A DNA stretch of 50,001 nucleotides from Bacteroidales bacterium UBA1735 (lineage in GTDB: Bacteria > Bacteroidota > Bacteroidia > Bacteroidales > Paludibacteraceae). Position 1 is the stretch's first letter. The number at the start of each line of letters is the position of its first letter. The notes under the pieces were generated by a model. It made no database searches. It was not told the DNA's origin and saw nothing but the letters and a program-made list of their open reading frames with translations. The position numbers and the translations under genes were made by a program. The stretch covers positions 15,935 through 65,935 of the forward strand of contig DCID01000006.1 in the NCBI GenBank assembly GCA_002315745.1, in the 5' to 3' direction. Below, one piece after another: positions 16,276 to 24,619 of this stretch.

Positions 16276-17795
16276 AGAAAGCATTATTAATGATTCTCGA
16301 TGGCTGGGGAATCGGTGACAAAACTACAGCCAACGCTATCTATTCCACCAATACCCCGCATTGGAATGCGCTATTGGAACAGTACCCTCACTCCCAACTG
16401 CAAGCTAGTGGCGAGAATGTCGGATTGCCCGATGGACAGATGGGTAACTCCGAAGTGGGACACCTTAACATCGGTGCCGGTCGTGTCGTTTATCAGGACT
16501 TAGTGAAGATCAATCGCGCCTGCAAGGACGGCTCGATTATGCAGAACCCGGAGATCATCTCTGCCTTTAGCAATGCCCAAAAAGCAGGCAAGAAACTGCA
16601 TATCATGGGTCTGACCTCTAACGGCGGTGTGCACTCCTCTTTAGAGCACCTCTTCTACCTGCTGAAGATTGCCAAAGAGTATGGCTTAGAAGGTAAGACG
16701 TTCGTTCACTGTTTCATGGATGGTCGTGATACCGATCCACACTCGGGGCTCGGATTCATCGACGAACTCGAAGCAGAGATGGCGAAAACCACCGGTGAGA
16801 TTGCGACTATCCAAGGCCGTTTCTATGCTATGGATCGTGACAAACGTTGGGAGCGTGTGAAGATTGCCTACGATTGCCTCGTGAACGGACAAGGTGCCGC
16901 TTTCGAGTCTATGCACGAAGCCATGGAGGCTTCCTATAAAGCCGATGTCACCGACGAGTTCATCAAGCCTATTGTACATACCCGCAATGGTCAACCTATC
17001 GCAAAGATCGAAGCAGGCGATGTCGTTATCTTCTTCAATTACCGCAATGACCGTGCCCGTGAGATCACTATCGTGCTCACCCAGCAGGATATGCCTGAAG
17101 CGGGTATGAAGACCATTCCTAACTTGGACTATTACTGCATGACCCCATACGAGAGTTCGTTCACCGGTTTGCATATCCTCTTCCCTAAGGAGAACGTGCA
17201 GAACACCATGGGTGAGATTGTGGCTAAGGCGGGTCTCAAGCAACTGCGTATTGCCGAGACGGAGAAGTTTGCCCATGTCACTTTCTTCTTCAGCGGCGGT
17301 CGTGATGCCCAGTTCGAGAACGAAGATCGTATCCTCATTCCGAGCCCGAAGGTAGCAACCTATGACCTCCAGCCGGAGATGTCTGCGCCCGAGGTGGCTG
17401 CAGCACTCTGTGACGCATTGGATACCCAGAAGTATGACTATATCACCCTTAACTTCGCCAATGGCGACATGGTGGGCCATACGGGTGTGTATGAGTCTAT
17501 TCAGCAGGCAGTGGTGACCATTGATATCTGCGTCGATCGCGTAGTCAAAGCCGCACAGAAGAATGGCTATGAGGTCATCATCATTGCTGATCATGGTAAT
17601 GCCGATCATGCTGTCAATGAGGATGGTACGCCTAATACGGCGCATAGTCTGAACCCAGTGCCCTTTGTCTATATCAGCGATAATAAGTGCGCTCAATGCG
17701 AGGACGGTATCTTAGCCGACGTGGCTCCTTCGCTTTGCCACATCTTAGGCATCCAGCAACCTGCTGAGATGACCGGTCATAACCTCATCCACTAA
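16272..17795 (+). CDS. gpmI: 2,3-bisphosphoglycerate-independent phosphoglycerate mutase
   Basis: 507 residues, normal for the two-metal enzyme. Seen: LMILDGWGIG at the N-terminus, GNSEVGHLNIGAGRVVYQD with catalytic Ser near 60, FMDGRDTDP near 151, NYRNDRAREIT near 257 and IIADHGNADHAV near 436. It interconverts 3- and 2-phosphoglycerate in glycolysis. With fba at the start of the same transcription unit, two glycolytic genes flank recA and RNA-modification genes. A strong hairpin follows 15 bases after the stop. Confidence 0.97.
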   Translation: MKKALLMILDGWGIGDKTTANAIYSTNTPHWNALLEQYPHSQLQASGENVGLPDGQMGNSEVGHLNIGAGRVVYQDLVKINRACKDGSIMQNPEIISAFSNAQKAGKKLHIMGLTSNGGVHSSLEHLFYLLKIAKEYGLEGKTFVHCFMDGRDTDPHSGLGFIDELEAEMAKTTGEIATIQGRFYAMDRDKRWERVKIAYDCLVNGQGAAFESMHEAMEASYKADVTDEFIKPIVHTRNGQPIAKIEAGDVVIFFNYRNDRAREITIVLTQQDMPEAGMKTIPNLDYYCMTPYESSFTGLHILFPKENVQNTMGEIVAKAGLKQLRIAETEKFAHVTFFFSGGRDAQFENEDRILIPSPKVATYDLQPEMSAPEVAAALCDALDTQKYDYITLNFANGDMVGHTGVYESIQQAVVTIDICVDRVVKAAQKNGYEVIIIADHGNADHAVNEDGTPNTAHSLNPVPFVYISDNKCAQCEDGILADVAPSLCHILGIQQPAEMTGHNLIH

Positions 17796-17810
17796 AATGG
17801 ATAGGAATAA

Positions 17811-17850
17811 AAAAACTACACATGGGGTATGATCCCGTGTGTAGTTTTTT
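17811..17850. terminator. Bidirectional intrinsic terminator between gpmI and rpsP
   Basis: AAAAAACTACACATGGG pairs with CCCGTGTGTAGTTTTTT around a short loop; there is one G-T pair. The A-run on the left and the T-run on the right provide U-tracts in both directions, suiting two convergent genes. Confidence 0.9.
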
Positions 17851-17868
17851 GTTTGCTGTAAGATAGAC

Positions 17869-18486
17869 TTATTCAGCAGCAGCTTCTGGAGCAGCTTCCT
17901 CTGCAGGAGCAGCCTCTTCAGCAGCCTCTTCAGCAGGTGCCTCTTCTGCAGCTTCCTCTGCGGGAGCTTCAGCCTCAGCAGCCTCCTTAGCTGCCTCTTG
18001 AGCAGCAGCAGCGAGTGCCTCGTCAGCAGCTTGTTTCTTCTTCAGAACCTCAGCAGCTTTGGCTTTATTAGCCTCTACCTCCTGAGCGAGAAGTGCCTTG
18101 CGAGCAGCAGCTTTCTTGTCTGCATCAGCCTTGATAATCTTACCAGCCTTAGCATCTTGCTCTGCCTTCCAAGCATAGAAACGCTTTTGAGCTTCCTCTT
18201 GGCTGAACGCACCCTTAGCTACACCACCATTGAGGTGCTTCATGAGAAGTACACCCTCAACGCTCAGTAAATGACGCGCTGTGTCAGTGGGTTGTGCACC
18301 TACGCCTACCCAATAGAGCGCACGCGCAAAATTGAGGTCAATAGTTGCAGGATTGGTGTTAGGATTGTACGAGCCGATACGCTCAATGATTTTACCGTCA
18401 CGTGGTGAACGGCTGTCGGCTACTACGATGTGGTAGTATGCATAGTCCTTGTGACCATGACGTGCCAAACGAATTTTTGTTGCCAT
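17869..18486 (-). CDS. rpsP: 30S ribosomal protein S16 with long Ala/Glu tail
   Basis: 205 residues. The first 80 are typical S16: MATKIRLARHGHKDYAYYHI, then SRSPRDGKIIERIGSYNPNT and a WVGVGAQPTDTARHLL segment. After a Lys-rich helical stretch (about 90-150) the last 50 residues are nearly all Ala, Glu and Pro in loose repeats of APAEEAAEE. Bacteroidota S16 proteins are commonly extended, but this tail is at the long and low-complexity end. It assists 30S assembly. It is transcribed alone from a promoter at 18572-18603 and ends at the shared terminator. Confidence 0.95.
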   Translation of the reverse strand: MATKIRLARHGHKDYAYYHIVVADSRSPRDGKIIERIGSYNPNTNPATIDLNFARALYWVGVGAQPTDTARHLLSVEGVLLMKHLNGGVAKGAFSQEEAQKRFYAWKAEQDAKAGKIIKADADKKAAARKALLAQEVEANKAKAAEVLKKKQAADEALAAAAQEAAKEAAEAEAPAEEAAEEAPAEEAAEEAAPAEEAAPEAAAE

Positions 18487-18571
18487 TGTGTTGTTTGTTT
18501 GTGGGGTACAACTACACGAGTTCGCCCCTGGTTAATAAAATAATGACGTGCTTTTTTCACGAAAAAGCGTG

Positions 18572-18603
18572 CAAAAGTACAACATTTTTTTGGAACTTGC
18601 AAA
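18572..18603 (-). promoter_or_regulatory. Promoter for rpsP
   Basis: TTTG at 18603-18600, 20 nt, TACTTTTG at 18579-18572 on the minus strand. The first transcribed bases GCACGCTTTTTCG are identical to those after the rpsF promoter. The leader is about 80 nt. Confidence 0.85.
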
Positions 18604-18628
18604 TTTTTAGGCAAAAAAAGTGCAATTA

Positions 18629-18660
18629 TTTGCAAGATTGCAAAAAAAGTAGTATCTTTG
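18629..18660 (+). promoter_or_regulatory. Promoter for holB-ricT-gldH-trmB-mrp-MATE
   Basis: TTTG at 18629-18632, 20 nt, TATCTTTG at 18653-18660. The holB ATG lies 20 nt further on. Confidence 0.82.
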
Positions 18661-18679
18661 CGCCCTAATTTGGTGGAGT

Positions 18680-19813
18680 ATGCTATTTAAGGACATCATA
18701 GGTCAAGAGCGGGTCAAACAGCAATTGCGTCAGTCGGTACAGGACGGACGTATCCCACATGCGCAACTACTATTTGGCGGCATGGGTGTGGGCAAACTGC
18801 AGTTGGCTATCGCCTTTGCACAATACTTAGCATGTCCCAACCGCACGAAGGACGATGCCTGCGGCACCTGTCCCACCTGCTTGCAGTATCAGAAGCTGCA
18901 GCACCCCGATCTCCACTTCGCCTTCCCCATCGTTAAAACCGATGATGGCGACACCTGTGACGACTTCATGGATGCTTTCCGGGAGATAGTGTTAGAGAAG
19001 GGTTACTTCAGCTTAGACGACTGGTATAAGCAGTTAGGCGTCGAGACCAAGCAGGGAATGATATATGAGAAAGAGAGTTCGGAGATCCTCCGCAAACTTA
19101 GTCTCAAATCGTTCGGTGATGGCTACAAAGTGATGATCATTTGGCAGCCGGAGAAGATGAACGCGACCTGCGCCAATAAACTGCTCAAACTGCTCGAAGA
19201 GCCGCCTGAACAAACCCTCTTCCTACTCGTAAGCGAGCAGCCGGAGATGCTGCTATCCACGATACTTAGCCGTGTGCAACAGATTCCCGTACCGGCATTG
19301 AGCGAAGAAGAGATAACGGCAGCGATAGGATCCAAGGATATTGCGCGTATTGCGAATGGTAGTTATCTAGTGGCTAAGCAGTTGGCGGAGGCAAGCGAAG
19401 ATATACAACAGCGGTTCAACGACTTCGTGGCTCTGATGCGCGATGCCTATACTATTGGACAAATCAAAGATCCTGCCAAGAAATTTGATGCGCTCAAGCA
19501 TATCCGAGAATGGAGTTTAGCGATGGCGGATAGCAAGGTCGGACGTGAACGTCAAAAGGCTTTTTTGCAGTATGCGCAACGACAGGTTAGGGAAAACTAT
19601 ATATACAACCTACAACACCCAGAGTTGAACTACCAAACAGAAGAAGAACGGAACTTCTCCGCGAAGTTCTCTCCCTATATCAACGATAAAAATGTGGAAC
19701 AGATCATGGCGCAGTTGGAACTGGCTGAACAGCAGATCAACCAGAATGGCAATGCGAAGATTATTTTCTTCGATCTGTGTCTGCAGTTTATTGTGTTGTT
19801 GAAGAAAATTTGA
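18680..19813 (+). CDS. holB: DNA polymerase III subunit delta'
   Basis: 377 residues. AAA+ clamp-loader domain: FKDIIGQERVKQQLRQSV, a P-loop-like GGMGVGKLQLA in which the usual Ser/Thr after GK is Leu, a four-Cys zinc module (CPNRTKDDACGTCPTC) and KLLKLLEEPPEQTLFLL with the sensor segment LLSTILSRVQQIPV. The changed P-loop fits delta', which does not hydrolyse ATP. It is part of the clamp loader that places the beta clamp on DNA. It is followed after ten bases by ricT, an order frequent in Bacteroidota. Confidence 0.92.
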   Translation: MLFKDIIGQERVKQQLRQSVQDGRIPHAQLLFGGMGVGKLQLAIAFAQYLACPNRTKDDACGTCPTCLQYQKLQHPDLHFAFPIVKTDDGDTCDDFMDAFREIVLEKGYFSLDDWYKQLGVETKQGMIYEKESSEILRKLSLKSFGDGYKVMIIWQPEKMNATCANKLLKLLEEPPEQTLFLLVSEQPEMLLSTILSRVQQIPVPALSEEEITAAIGSKDIARIANGSYLVAKQLAEASEDIQQRFNDFVALMRDAYTIGQIKDPAKKFDALKHIREWSLAMADSKVGRERQKAFLQYAQRQVRENYIYNLQHPELNYQTEEERNFSAKFSPYINDKNVEQIMAQLELAEQQINQNGNAKIIFFDLCLQFIVLLKKI

Positions 19814-19823
19814 AGATTAGAAT

Positions 19824-20852
19824 ATGAACGAGAAATTTACCTTGAATAACGAAGCGTGTGAGTTTTCGATGAAAGCGTGCAACCGTAATTCGGCACACAT
19901 GCTGCCCGTGACGGACTGGTTATGCGACCTTCCTGAGAAAATGGAGGAGAATGACCTCGTGGAGGTGCAGTTTAAGAATACCCGCAAGGGCTATTTCAAT
20001 AACGTCAATCACCTACCTCTGGAAAAAGGATCCTTCGTTATTGTAGATGCTAACCCCGGATACGACTTAGGCGAAGTGGTACTCATCGGACGCCTCGTTA
20101 GAGCGCAAATCAAGAAGAACCATATCGACTTGGAACGTTATGATGTGCGTAGTATCCAACGTTTAGCCGTCGAAGCGGATCATGAGAAAGCGGCAATAGC
20201 TCATGCCAAAGAGCACGAGACCATGATCAAAGCGCGTCAATTAGCCAAGTCCCTTGGACTGGAAATGAAAATAGGTGATGTTGAATACCAAGGAGATGGT
20301 TCCAAGGCTATATTCTACTATATTGCCGATGGGCGTGTGGATTTCCGTCAGCTCATTAAACTCTACGCTGAGAGTTTCCGCATCCGTATTGAGATGAAGC
20401 AAATCGGTGCTCGTCAGGAAGCGGGTCGTATCGGTGGAACTGGGCCTTGCGGACGCGAATTGTGCTGCTCCACATGGATGACTAACTTTACCACCGTCGG
20501 TACCAGTGCCGCTCGCCTACAACATGTATCCCCCAATCCGCAGAAACTAGCGGGTCAGTGCGCTAAACTGAAGTGCTGCCTTAACTATGAGGTGCCCGTT
20601 TATGAGGATGCTGCCCGCCGTGGGGAAGTGATTGGTTCACCCGTTGTTTCCGAAGAGGAGAATCCCGACTTGGGCTTCCAGAATGCAGTCGGAGAGGGCG
20701 CGTTGAATCGTTTTGATCGCCATAAGCACAATAATAGTCATCGCCCAGACCGTGGAGATCGCCGTCCGGAACGACGCGAGAATAGAGATAATAGGGATCG
20801 TAATAGAAACAGAAACAATGACCGTCCGCAATCTTCTCATCCTGCTCAGTAG
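19824..20852 (+). CDS. ricT: PSP1-domain regulatory protein (RicT/YaaT-like)
   Basis: 342 residues. PSP1 domain over about 50-270: YDLGEVVLIGRLV, then the highly conserved GGTGPCGRELCCSTWM and KLAGQCAKLKCCLNYE, whose cysteines may bind a metal or Fe-S cluster. In Bacillus, YaaT/RicT belongs to a complex that affects RNase Y and mRNA processing; the role in Bacteroidota is not settled. The C-terminus is a disordered Arg/Asn/Asp-rich tail (RPDRGDRRPERRENRDNRD). The last 35 bases also encode the start of gldH in another frame. Confidence 0.88.
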   Translation: MNEKFTLNNEACEFSMKACNRNSAHMLPVTDWLCDLPEKMEENDLVEVQFKNTRKGYFNNVNHLPLEKGSFVIVDANPGYDLGEVVLIGRLVRAQIKKNHIDLERYDVRSIQRLAVEADHEKAAIAHAKEHETMIKARQLAKSLGLEMKIGDVEYQGDGSKAIFYYIADGRVDFRQLIKLYAESFRIRIEMKQIGARQEAGRIGGTGPCGRELCCSTWMTNFTTVGTSAARLQHVSPNPQKLAGQCAKLKCCLNYEVPVYEDAARRGEVIGSPVVSEEENPDLGFQNAVGEGALNRFDRHKHNNSHRPDRGDRRPERRENRDNRDRNRNRNNDRPQSSHPAQ

Positions 20853-21273
20853 TGCGCTACTATGCGCGTGCTCACCCCGTACGATGTACTCCCATTTTCA
20901 ACCCGTACCGATGATGGGTTGGTCGATGGATTCGGTGTTACAGTTCGACGTGCCCGTGGACGATACTGTGGGCGTGTACGATGTGCTACTATGCATTCGC
21001 CACACAGAGATGTATCCCTATCAGAACATGTGGCTATTCACCGAATGGAACCAGCAGATAGATACGATAGAGTTCTACTTAGCAGACGACTATGGACGAT
21101 GGCTTGGTAATGTAGGTGGTAAGTTTATTGAGATGCCCGTACTCTTCGAGCAAGCGTATCGTTTCCCCCACACGGGTACTTATACACTGCGTGTGCAACA
21201 GGGTATGCGCGATGAGGCTATACGTGGTGTGAGTGATGTTGGACTCATTATTAGAAACCATGGTGAAGAATAA
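20818..21273 (+). CDS. gldH: Gliding-motility-type lipoprotein GldH
   Basis: 151 residues from the ATG at 20818, giving a lipoprotein signal MTVRNLLILLSSALLCAC with a clear lipobox. The body has the GldH pattern: FDVPVDDTVGVYDVLLCIRH, YPYQNMWLFTE, YLADDYGRWLGN and YRFPHTGTYTLRVQQGMRD. GldH is required for gliding in Flavobacterium, yet is found in many non-gliding Bacteroidales, so the name does not prove motility. It overlaps ricT by 35 bases and trmB by 14; the three must be read from one mRNA. Confidence 0.9.
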   Translation: MTVRNLLILLSSALLCACSPRTMYSHFQPVPMMGWSMDSVLQFDVPVDDTVGVYDVLLCIRHTEMYPYQNMWLFTEWNQQIDTIEFYLADDYGRWLGNVGGKFIEMPVLFEQAYRFPHTGTYTLRVQQGMRDEAIRGVSDVGLIIRNHGEE

Positions 21274-22027
21274 GTTAGCGAAGTTTGCCGACATGGAGGC
21301 GTTCCCCAACGTTTTCCAATGCGGCGCCAGAGAGATAGAACCCACCAACGAGGTCGCACAGATGGCCGGGCATTGGCGTGATCGGTATTTCCATAACAAT
21401 AACCCTATCGTACTCGAGTTAGGGTGTGGTAGGGGCGAATATACCGTGGGGCTGGCACGTATCTATCCGAATAAGAACTTTATAGGTATCGACATCAAGG
21501 GTGCCCGTATGTGGGCAGGGGCTAAAGAGGCGGTGCAAACAGGATTGACCAACGTCGCTTTCCTGCGTATTAACATCGAGATGCTGACCTCTTTCTTTGC
21601 TGCCAACGAGGTGGATGAGATATGGATTACTTTCTGTGATCCCCAAATGAAGAAAGCCACCAAACGCCTCACTTCCACCTATTTCATGACTCGCTATGAA
21701 CAAGTGCTACAACCCGGTGGCTTGATTCATCTCAAGACCGATAGTCCTTTCTTATATACGTACACGCGCGAGATGCTAAGGCTCAACGCGTACTGCGTTG
21801 AGGCTGATACCAATGACTTGTATCAGCAGTTTAGAGTTGAGAGTTTAGAGTTTAGTGAGGCAAGGTTGTTACAGACGCACTATGAGAAGCAGTGGCTCGA
21901 TAGGGGCTTAACGATCAAGTATTTGCGATGGGTATTGACCCCTAAAGATAATAAGATAGAACCAACTATAGAAATCGAACACGACACCTACCGCTCATAC
22001 GGGCGCAATTACACGCCTCAATCGTAA
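21260..22027 (+). CDS. trmB: tRNA (guanine-N7-)-methyltransferase, with repeat-derived insertion
   Basis: 255 residues from the ATG at 21260. SAM fold: VLELGCGRGEYTVGLA near 53, FIGIDIKGARMWAGAKEA near 78, VDEIWITFCDPQ near 118 (catalytic Asp region) and LKTDSPFLYTYT near 157. It makes m7G46 in tRNA. Between ADTNDLYQQ and THYEKQWLDRGL, a segment that is normally short, the gene carries GTTTAGAG units read in frame as FRVESLEFSEARLL. The DNA just before is folded into two perfect hairpins (CTCAACGC/GCGTTGAG and CTGATAC/GTATCAG). It overlaps gldH by 14 bases. Confidence 0.92.
   Translation: MVKNKLAKFADMEAFPNVFQCGAREIEPTNEVAQMAGHWRDRYFHNNNPIVLELGCGRGEYTVGLARIYPNKNFIGIDIKGARMWAGAKEAVQTGLTNVAFLRINIEMLTSFFAANEVDEIWITFCDPQMKKATKRLTSTYFMTRYEQVLQPGGLIHLKTDSPFLYTYTREMLRLNAYCVEADTNDLYQQFRVESLEFSEARLLQTHYEKQWLDRGLTIKYLRWVLTPKDNKIEPTIEIEHDTYRSYGRNYTPQS
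21781..21853 (+). repeat. Two hairpins and GTTTAGAG repeat inside trmB
   Basis: CTCAACGC at 21781 pairs with GCGTTGAG at 21795; CTGATAC at 21804 pairs with GTATCAG about nine bases on. Directly after come AGTTTAGAG, TTGAGAGTTTAGAG and TTTAG. The last part shares the 20-mer GTTGAGAGTTTAGAGTTTAG with the spacer before the TPR gene (5147-5182, minus strand). All of it is kept in the trmB frame. Confidence 0.75.
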
Positions 22028-22057
22028 ATCGTAAATTCGTAAATCGTAAATCAATAG
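22028..22057 (+). repeat. Tandem leader repeat (TCGTAAA units) before mrp
   Basis: The whole spacer from the trmB stop to near the mrp ATG is four units of TCGTAAA(T) in tandem, with one extra T. Confidence 0.85.
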
Positions 22058-23125
22058 ATGTATCCACAACAAATAATTGATTCCCTACGGCATGTTCGCT
22101 ACCCGGGAACGGGTAAAGACTTGATAGAGTCGGGTATGCTCGAAGACGATATCCGCATTAGCGGATTGGAAGTCTCTTTCTCCCTTATTTTTGAGAAAGA
22201 GAACGACCCGTTTATGAAATCGGTCATCAAGGCTTCTGAAGTAGCGGTTCAGACTTACGTAGATGCCAACGCTGCCGTCCATATCCATACTAAGTATAAG
22301 AAAACCTACGCTACTTCTAAGCAAAGTGACTCACCCCTTCCCCCAGACGGGGGAAGTCGGAAGGGGGCTTTGGGGGCTACTATTGCCATTCATTCGGGCA
22401 AGGGTGGAGTAGGCAAATCGACTGTGGCGGCGAACTTAGCGATTGCCTTGGCGCAACAGGGCTACCGCGTAGGTCTATTAGATGCCGACATACATGGTCC
22501 TTCTATGCCGAAGATGTTCCACACCGAAGACTGTCGTCCTGTCAGTACCGAAGTGGATGGACGTACCCTCATCGAACCTATCGAACAGTATGGAGTGAAG
22601 ATGCTCAGTATCGGATTCTTTGTCGATCCTGACTCAGCGGTGATATGGCGAGGCGGTATGGCTTCTAACGCGATCAAACAACTCATCAACGATGCCCATT
22701 GGGGCGAACTCGACTATTTCTTAATAGACCTACCTCCCGGCACCTCCGATATACATCTGACTTTGATCTCGACCTTGCAACTGACAGGCGCCATCGTGGT
22801 GACGACACCTCAGCCGGTCGCTTTGGTGGATGCACGCAAGGGCGTGGACATGTTCCGCAATGAGAAAATCAATGTGCCTGTACTCGGTATCATCGAGAAC
22901 ATGGCATGGTTCACACCCGCTGAGTTACCTGAGAACAAATATTATATCTTTGGTCGTGATGGTGGTAAACACTTAGCCGAAGAACTGAATGTGCCACTCT
23001 TAGGTCAGATACCTCTTGTCCAATCTATCCGTGAGGCAGGGGACGAAGGTACGCCTATTGCCATGCAAGAGGGACATCCTGCTGGGGAGATGTTTAGACG
23101 AATCGCTTCGTTACTAAAGATATGA
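22058..23125 (+). CDS. mrp: Mrp/ApbC-type Fe-S cluster carrier ATPase
   Basis: 355 residues. N-terminal DUF59/MIP18 domain about 1-88. Then a segment encoded by a palindromic repeat (PLPPDGGSRKGALG, about 91-106). Then a deviant Walker A HSGKGGVGKSTVAANLA, DADIHGPSMPKM, the switch LIDLPPGTSD and VTTPQPVALVDARKGVDMF. Mrp proteins bind and hand over Fe-S clusters. The usual CPxC pair is replaced by FTPAELPENKYYIFG, as commonly in Bacteroidota. The inserted repeat sits precisely in the interdomain linker. Its stop overlaps the MATE ATG by four bases. Confidence 0.92.
   Translation: MYPQQIIDSLRHVRYPGTGKDLIESGMLEDDIRISGLEVSFSLIFEKENDPFMKSVIKASEVAVQTYVDANAAVHIHTKYKKTYATSKQSDSPLPPDGGSRKGALGATIAIHSGKGGVGKSTVAANLAIALAQQGYRVGLLDADIHGPSMPKMFHTEDCRPVSTEVDGRTLIEPIEQYGVKMLSIGFFVDPDSAVIWRGGMASNAIKQLINDAHWGELDYFLIDLPPGTSDIHLTLISTLQLTGAIVVTTPQPVALVDARKGVDMFRNEKINVPVLGIIENMAWFTPAELPENKYYIFGRDGGKHLAEELNVPLLGQIPLVQSIREAGDEGTPIAMQEGHPAGEMFRRIASLLKI
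22331..22376 (+). repeat. Dispersed palindromic mini-repeat, copy 4 (in frame in mrp)
   Basis: CACCCCTTCCCCCAGACGGG, then GGAAGTCGGAAGGGGGCTT and TGGGGGC. Encodes PLPPDGGSRKGALG between the DUF59 and ATPase domains. It is the longest copy, with an additional GGGGGC at the end. Confidence 0.9.
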
Positions 23126-24468
23126 ATCAAGCCACGGAGTTAGGCATAGAACCTGTACGCAAGTTACTGCTCAAGTATGCGCTGCCTGGCATCATTGCGA
23201 TGACAGCCAGTTCGCTGTACAACATCGTGGATTCCATTTTTATAGGGCACGGTTGCGGTATGATGGCGTTAGGGGGGCTGACCGTCGCCAAACCCTTTAT
23301 GGATGTGTGCGCAGCCTTCGGTACTTTCGTGGGCGTAGGTGCGAGTACGCTGTTGTCCATTAAGTTAGGCGAACGCGATTATGAGTCCTCGGCACGTATC
23401 TTAGGCAATGTCATTGTACTCAATGCCATCTTAGGTACGATGCTCGCGGTAGTAGGACTGATATGGTTAGACCCTATCCTCTATGCCTTTGGCGCCAGTG
23501 ACGAGACCATCGTCTATGCACGTGACTACATGCAAGTTCTCCTGTATGGTAACGTGCTGACCCATATCTTCTACGGACTCAATAGTATGTTGCGCTCCAT
23601 GGGACACCCGCGTGAGGCGATGGCAGCAACGATTGTGGCGGTGGGTATCAATGTGATCTTGGATCCCATCTTTATTTTCCATTTAGATATGGGCGTGCGT
23701 GGTGCCGCCTTAGCGACGATGATCTCACAAGCGATCGCCGTGCTATGGCAGATGCGTATCTTCTGCGATAAACGTGAGGTTGTCCATTTCCATGCGGGTA
23801 TATGGCGCTTGGATAAAGCCATCACCCTGCGTGCTATGGCTATCGGTTTATCGCCGTTCCTCATGAACCTTGCCCACTGTTTTGTGGTCATCATCATCAA
23901 TAACCAACTCAAGCACTATGGCGGTGACATCGCCTTGGCTACCTATGGTATCATCAACCGTGTGATCTTCGTGTTCGCCATGATCGTGATGGGACTCAAT
24001 CAGGGGATGCAACCTATTGTGGGCTATAACTACGGCGCTAAGCAGTATAAGCGCATGCTGCGTGCGTTCCAACTGACCGCTTTTTGTGCCACCCTCGTTA
24101 TGCTCGTGGTGTGCCTAATGGGCGTCATCCTACCCGAATGGGTGACGAAGGTGTTTACGCACGATAAAGACCTGGTGGCTGCCACTATCGTACCGATGCG
24201 CATATTATGCTGCTCGATGTTCCTCGTTGGCTTCCAGATGGTGACGGGTAACTTCTTCACCTCGATCGGTATGGCAGGAAAAGCGATCTTCCTTAGTCTC
24301 ACTCGCCAAGTGATTTACCTCATTCCGTTGGCACTACTCATTCCGCCACTCTTTATCGACCCCATCATGGGCGTATGGTGGTCGCTACCTATCAGCGATT
24401 GCTTAGCCGCACTAACCGCTATGATCATGCTGCTCATAGAGATACGGAAATTCCGTCGTTGCGTCTGA
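23122..24468 (+). CDS. MATE family multidrug/cation antiporter
   Basis: 448 residues with about twelve hydrophobic helices in two six-helix halves. N-terminal KLLLKYALPGIIAMTASSLYN and IVDSIFIGHGCGMMALGG fit MATE helix 1-2; GVGASTLLSIKLGERDY and the second-half MGLNQGMQPIVGYNYGAKQYKR are family hallmarks. MATE pumps export cationic drugs or metabolites using Na+ or H+. The substrate is unknown. It is last in the holB-mrp transcription unit and overlaps mrp by four bases. Confidence 0.93.
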   Translation: MNQATELGIEPVRKLLLKYALPGIIAMTASSLYNIVDSIFIGHGCGMMALGGLTVAKPFMDVCAAFGTFVGVGASTLLSIKLGERDYESSARILGNVIVLNAILGTMLAVVGLIWLDPILYAFGASDETIVYARDYMQVLLYGNVLTHIFYGLNSMLRSMGHPREAMAATIVAVGINVILDPIFIFHLDMGVRGAALATMISQAIAVLWQMRIFCDKREVVHFHAGIWRLDKAITLRAMAIGLSPFLMNLAHCFVVIIINNQLKHYGGDIALATYGIINRVIFVFAMIVMGLNQGMQPIVGYNYGAKQYKRMLRAFQLTAFCATLVMLVVCLMGVILPEWVTKVFTHDKDLVAATIVPMRILCCSMFLVGFQMVTGNFFTSIGMAGKAIFLSLTRQVIYLIPLALLIPPLFIDPIMGVWWSLPISDCLAALTAMIMLLIEIRKFRRCV

Positions 24469-24524
24469 TTTTGCCGCCTCTAAGCAGCAAAAAAACAAAT
24501 ATTTTGCAAAAAAGTGCGTAAAAA

Positions 24525-24556
24525 TTTGCGTATGTCAAAAAAATACCGTACCTTTG
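24525..24556 (+). promoter_or_regulatory. Promoter for rpsF-rpsR-rplI-rpmE
   Basis: TTTG at 24525-24528, 20 nt, TACCTTTG at 24549-24556. The transcript begins GCACGCTTTTTCG, as in rpsP. The 60-nt leader contains a small hairpin, TTCGC-GCTAT-GCGAA (24565-24579). Confidence 0.88.
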
Positions 24557-24619
24557 CACGCTTTTTCGCGCTATGCGAAGGGCATAACTATTTATTAATA
24601 ACTAAAACCTATTAGATTT

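Noticed and set aside
16686..17696. Minus-strand frame of 336 codons opposite gpmI
   Set aside because: It is antisense to a highly conserved enzyme gene, contains no domain pattern and has no promoter.
24469..24500. Terminator after the MATE gene (TTTTGC...GCAAAA)
   Set aside because: The stem is only six bases, with a 12-nt loop; too weak to call.
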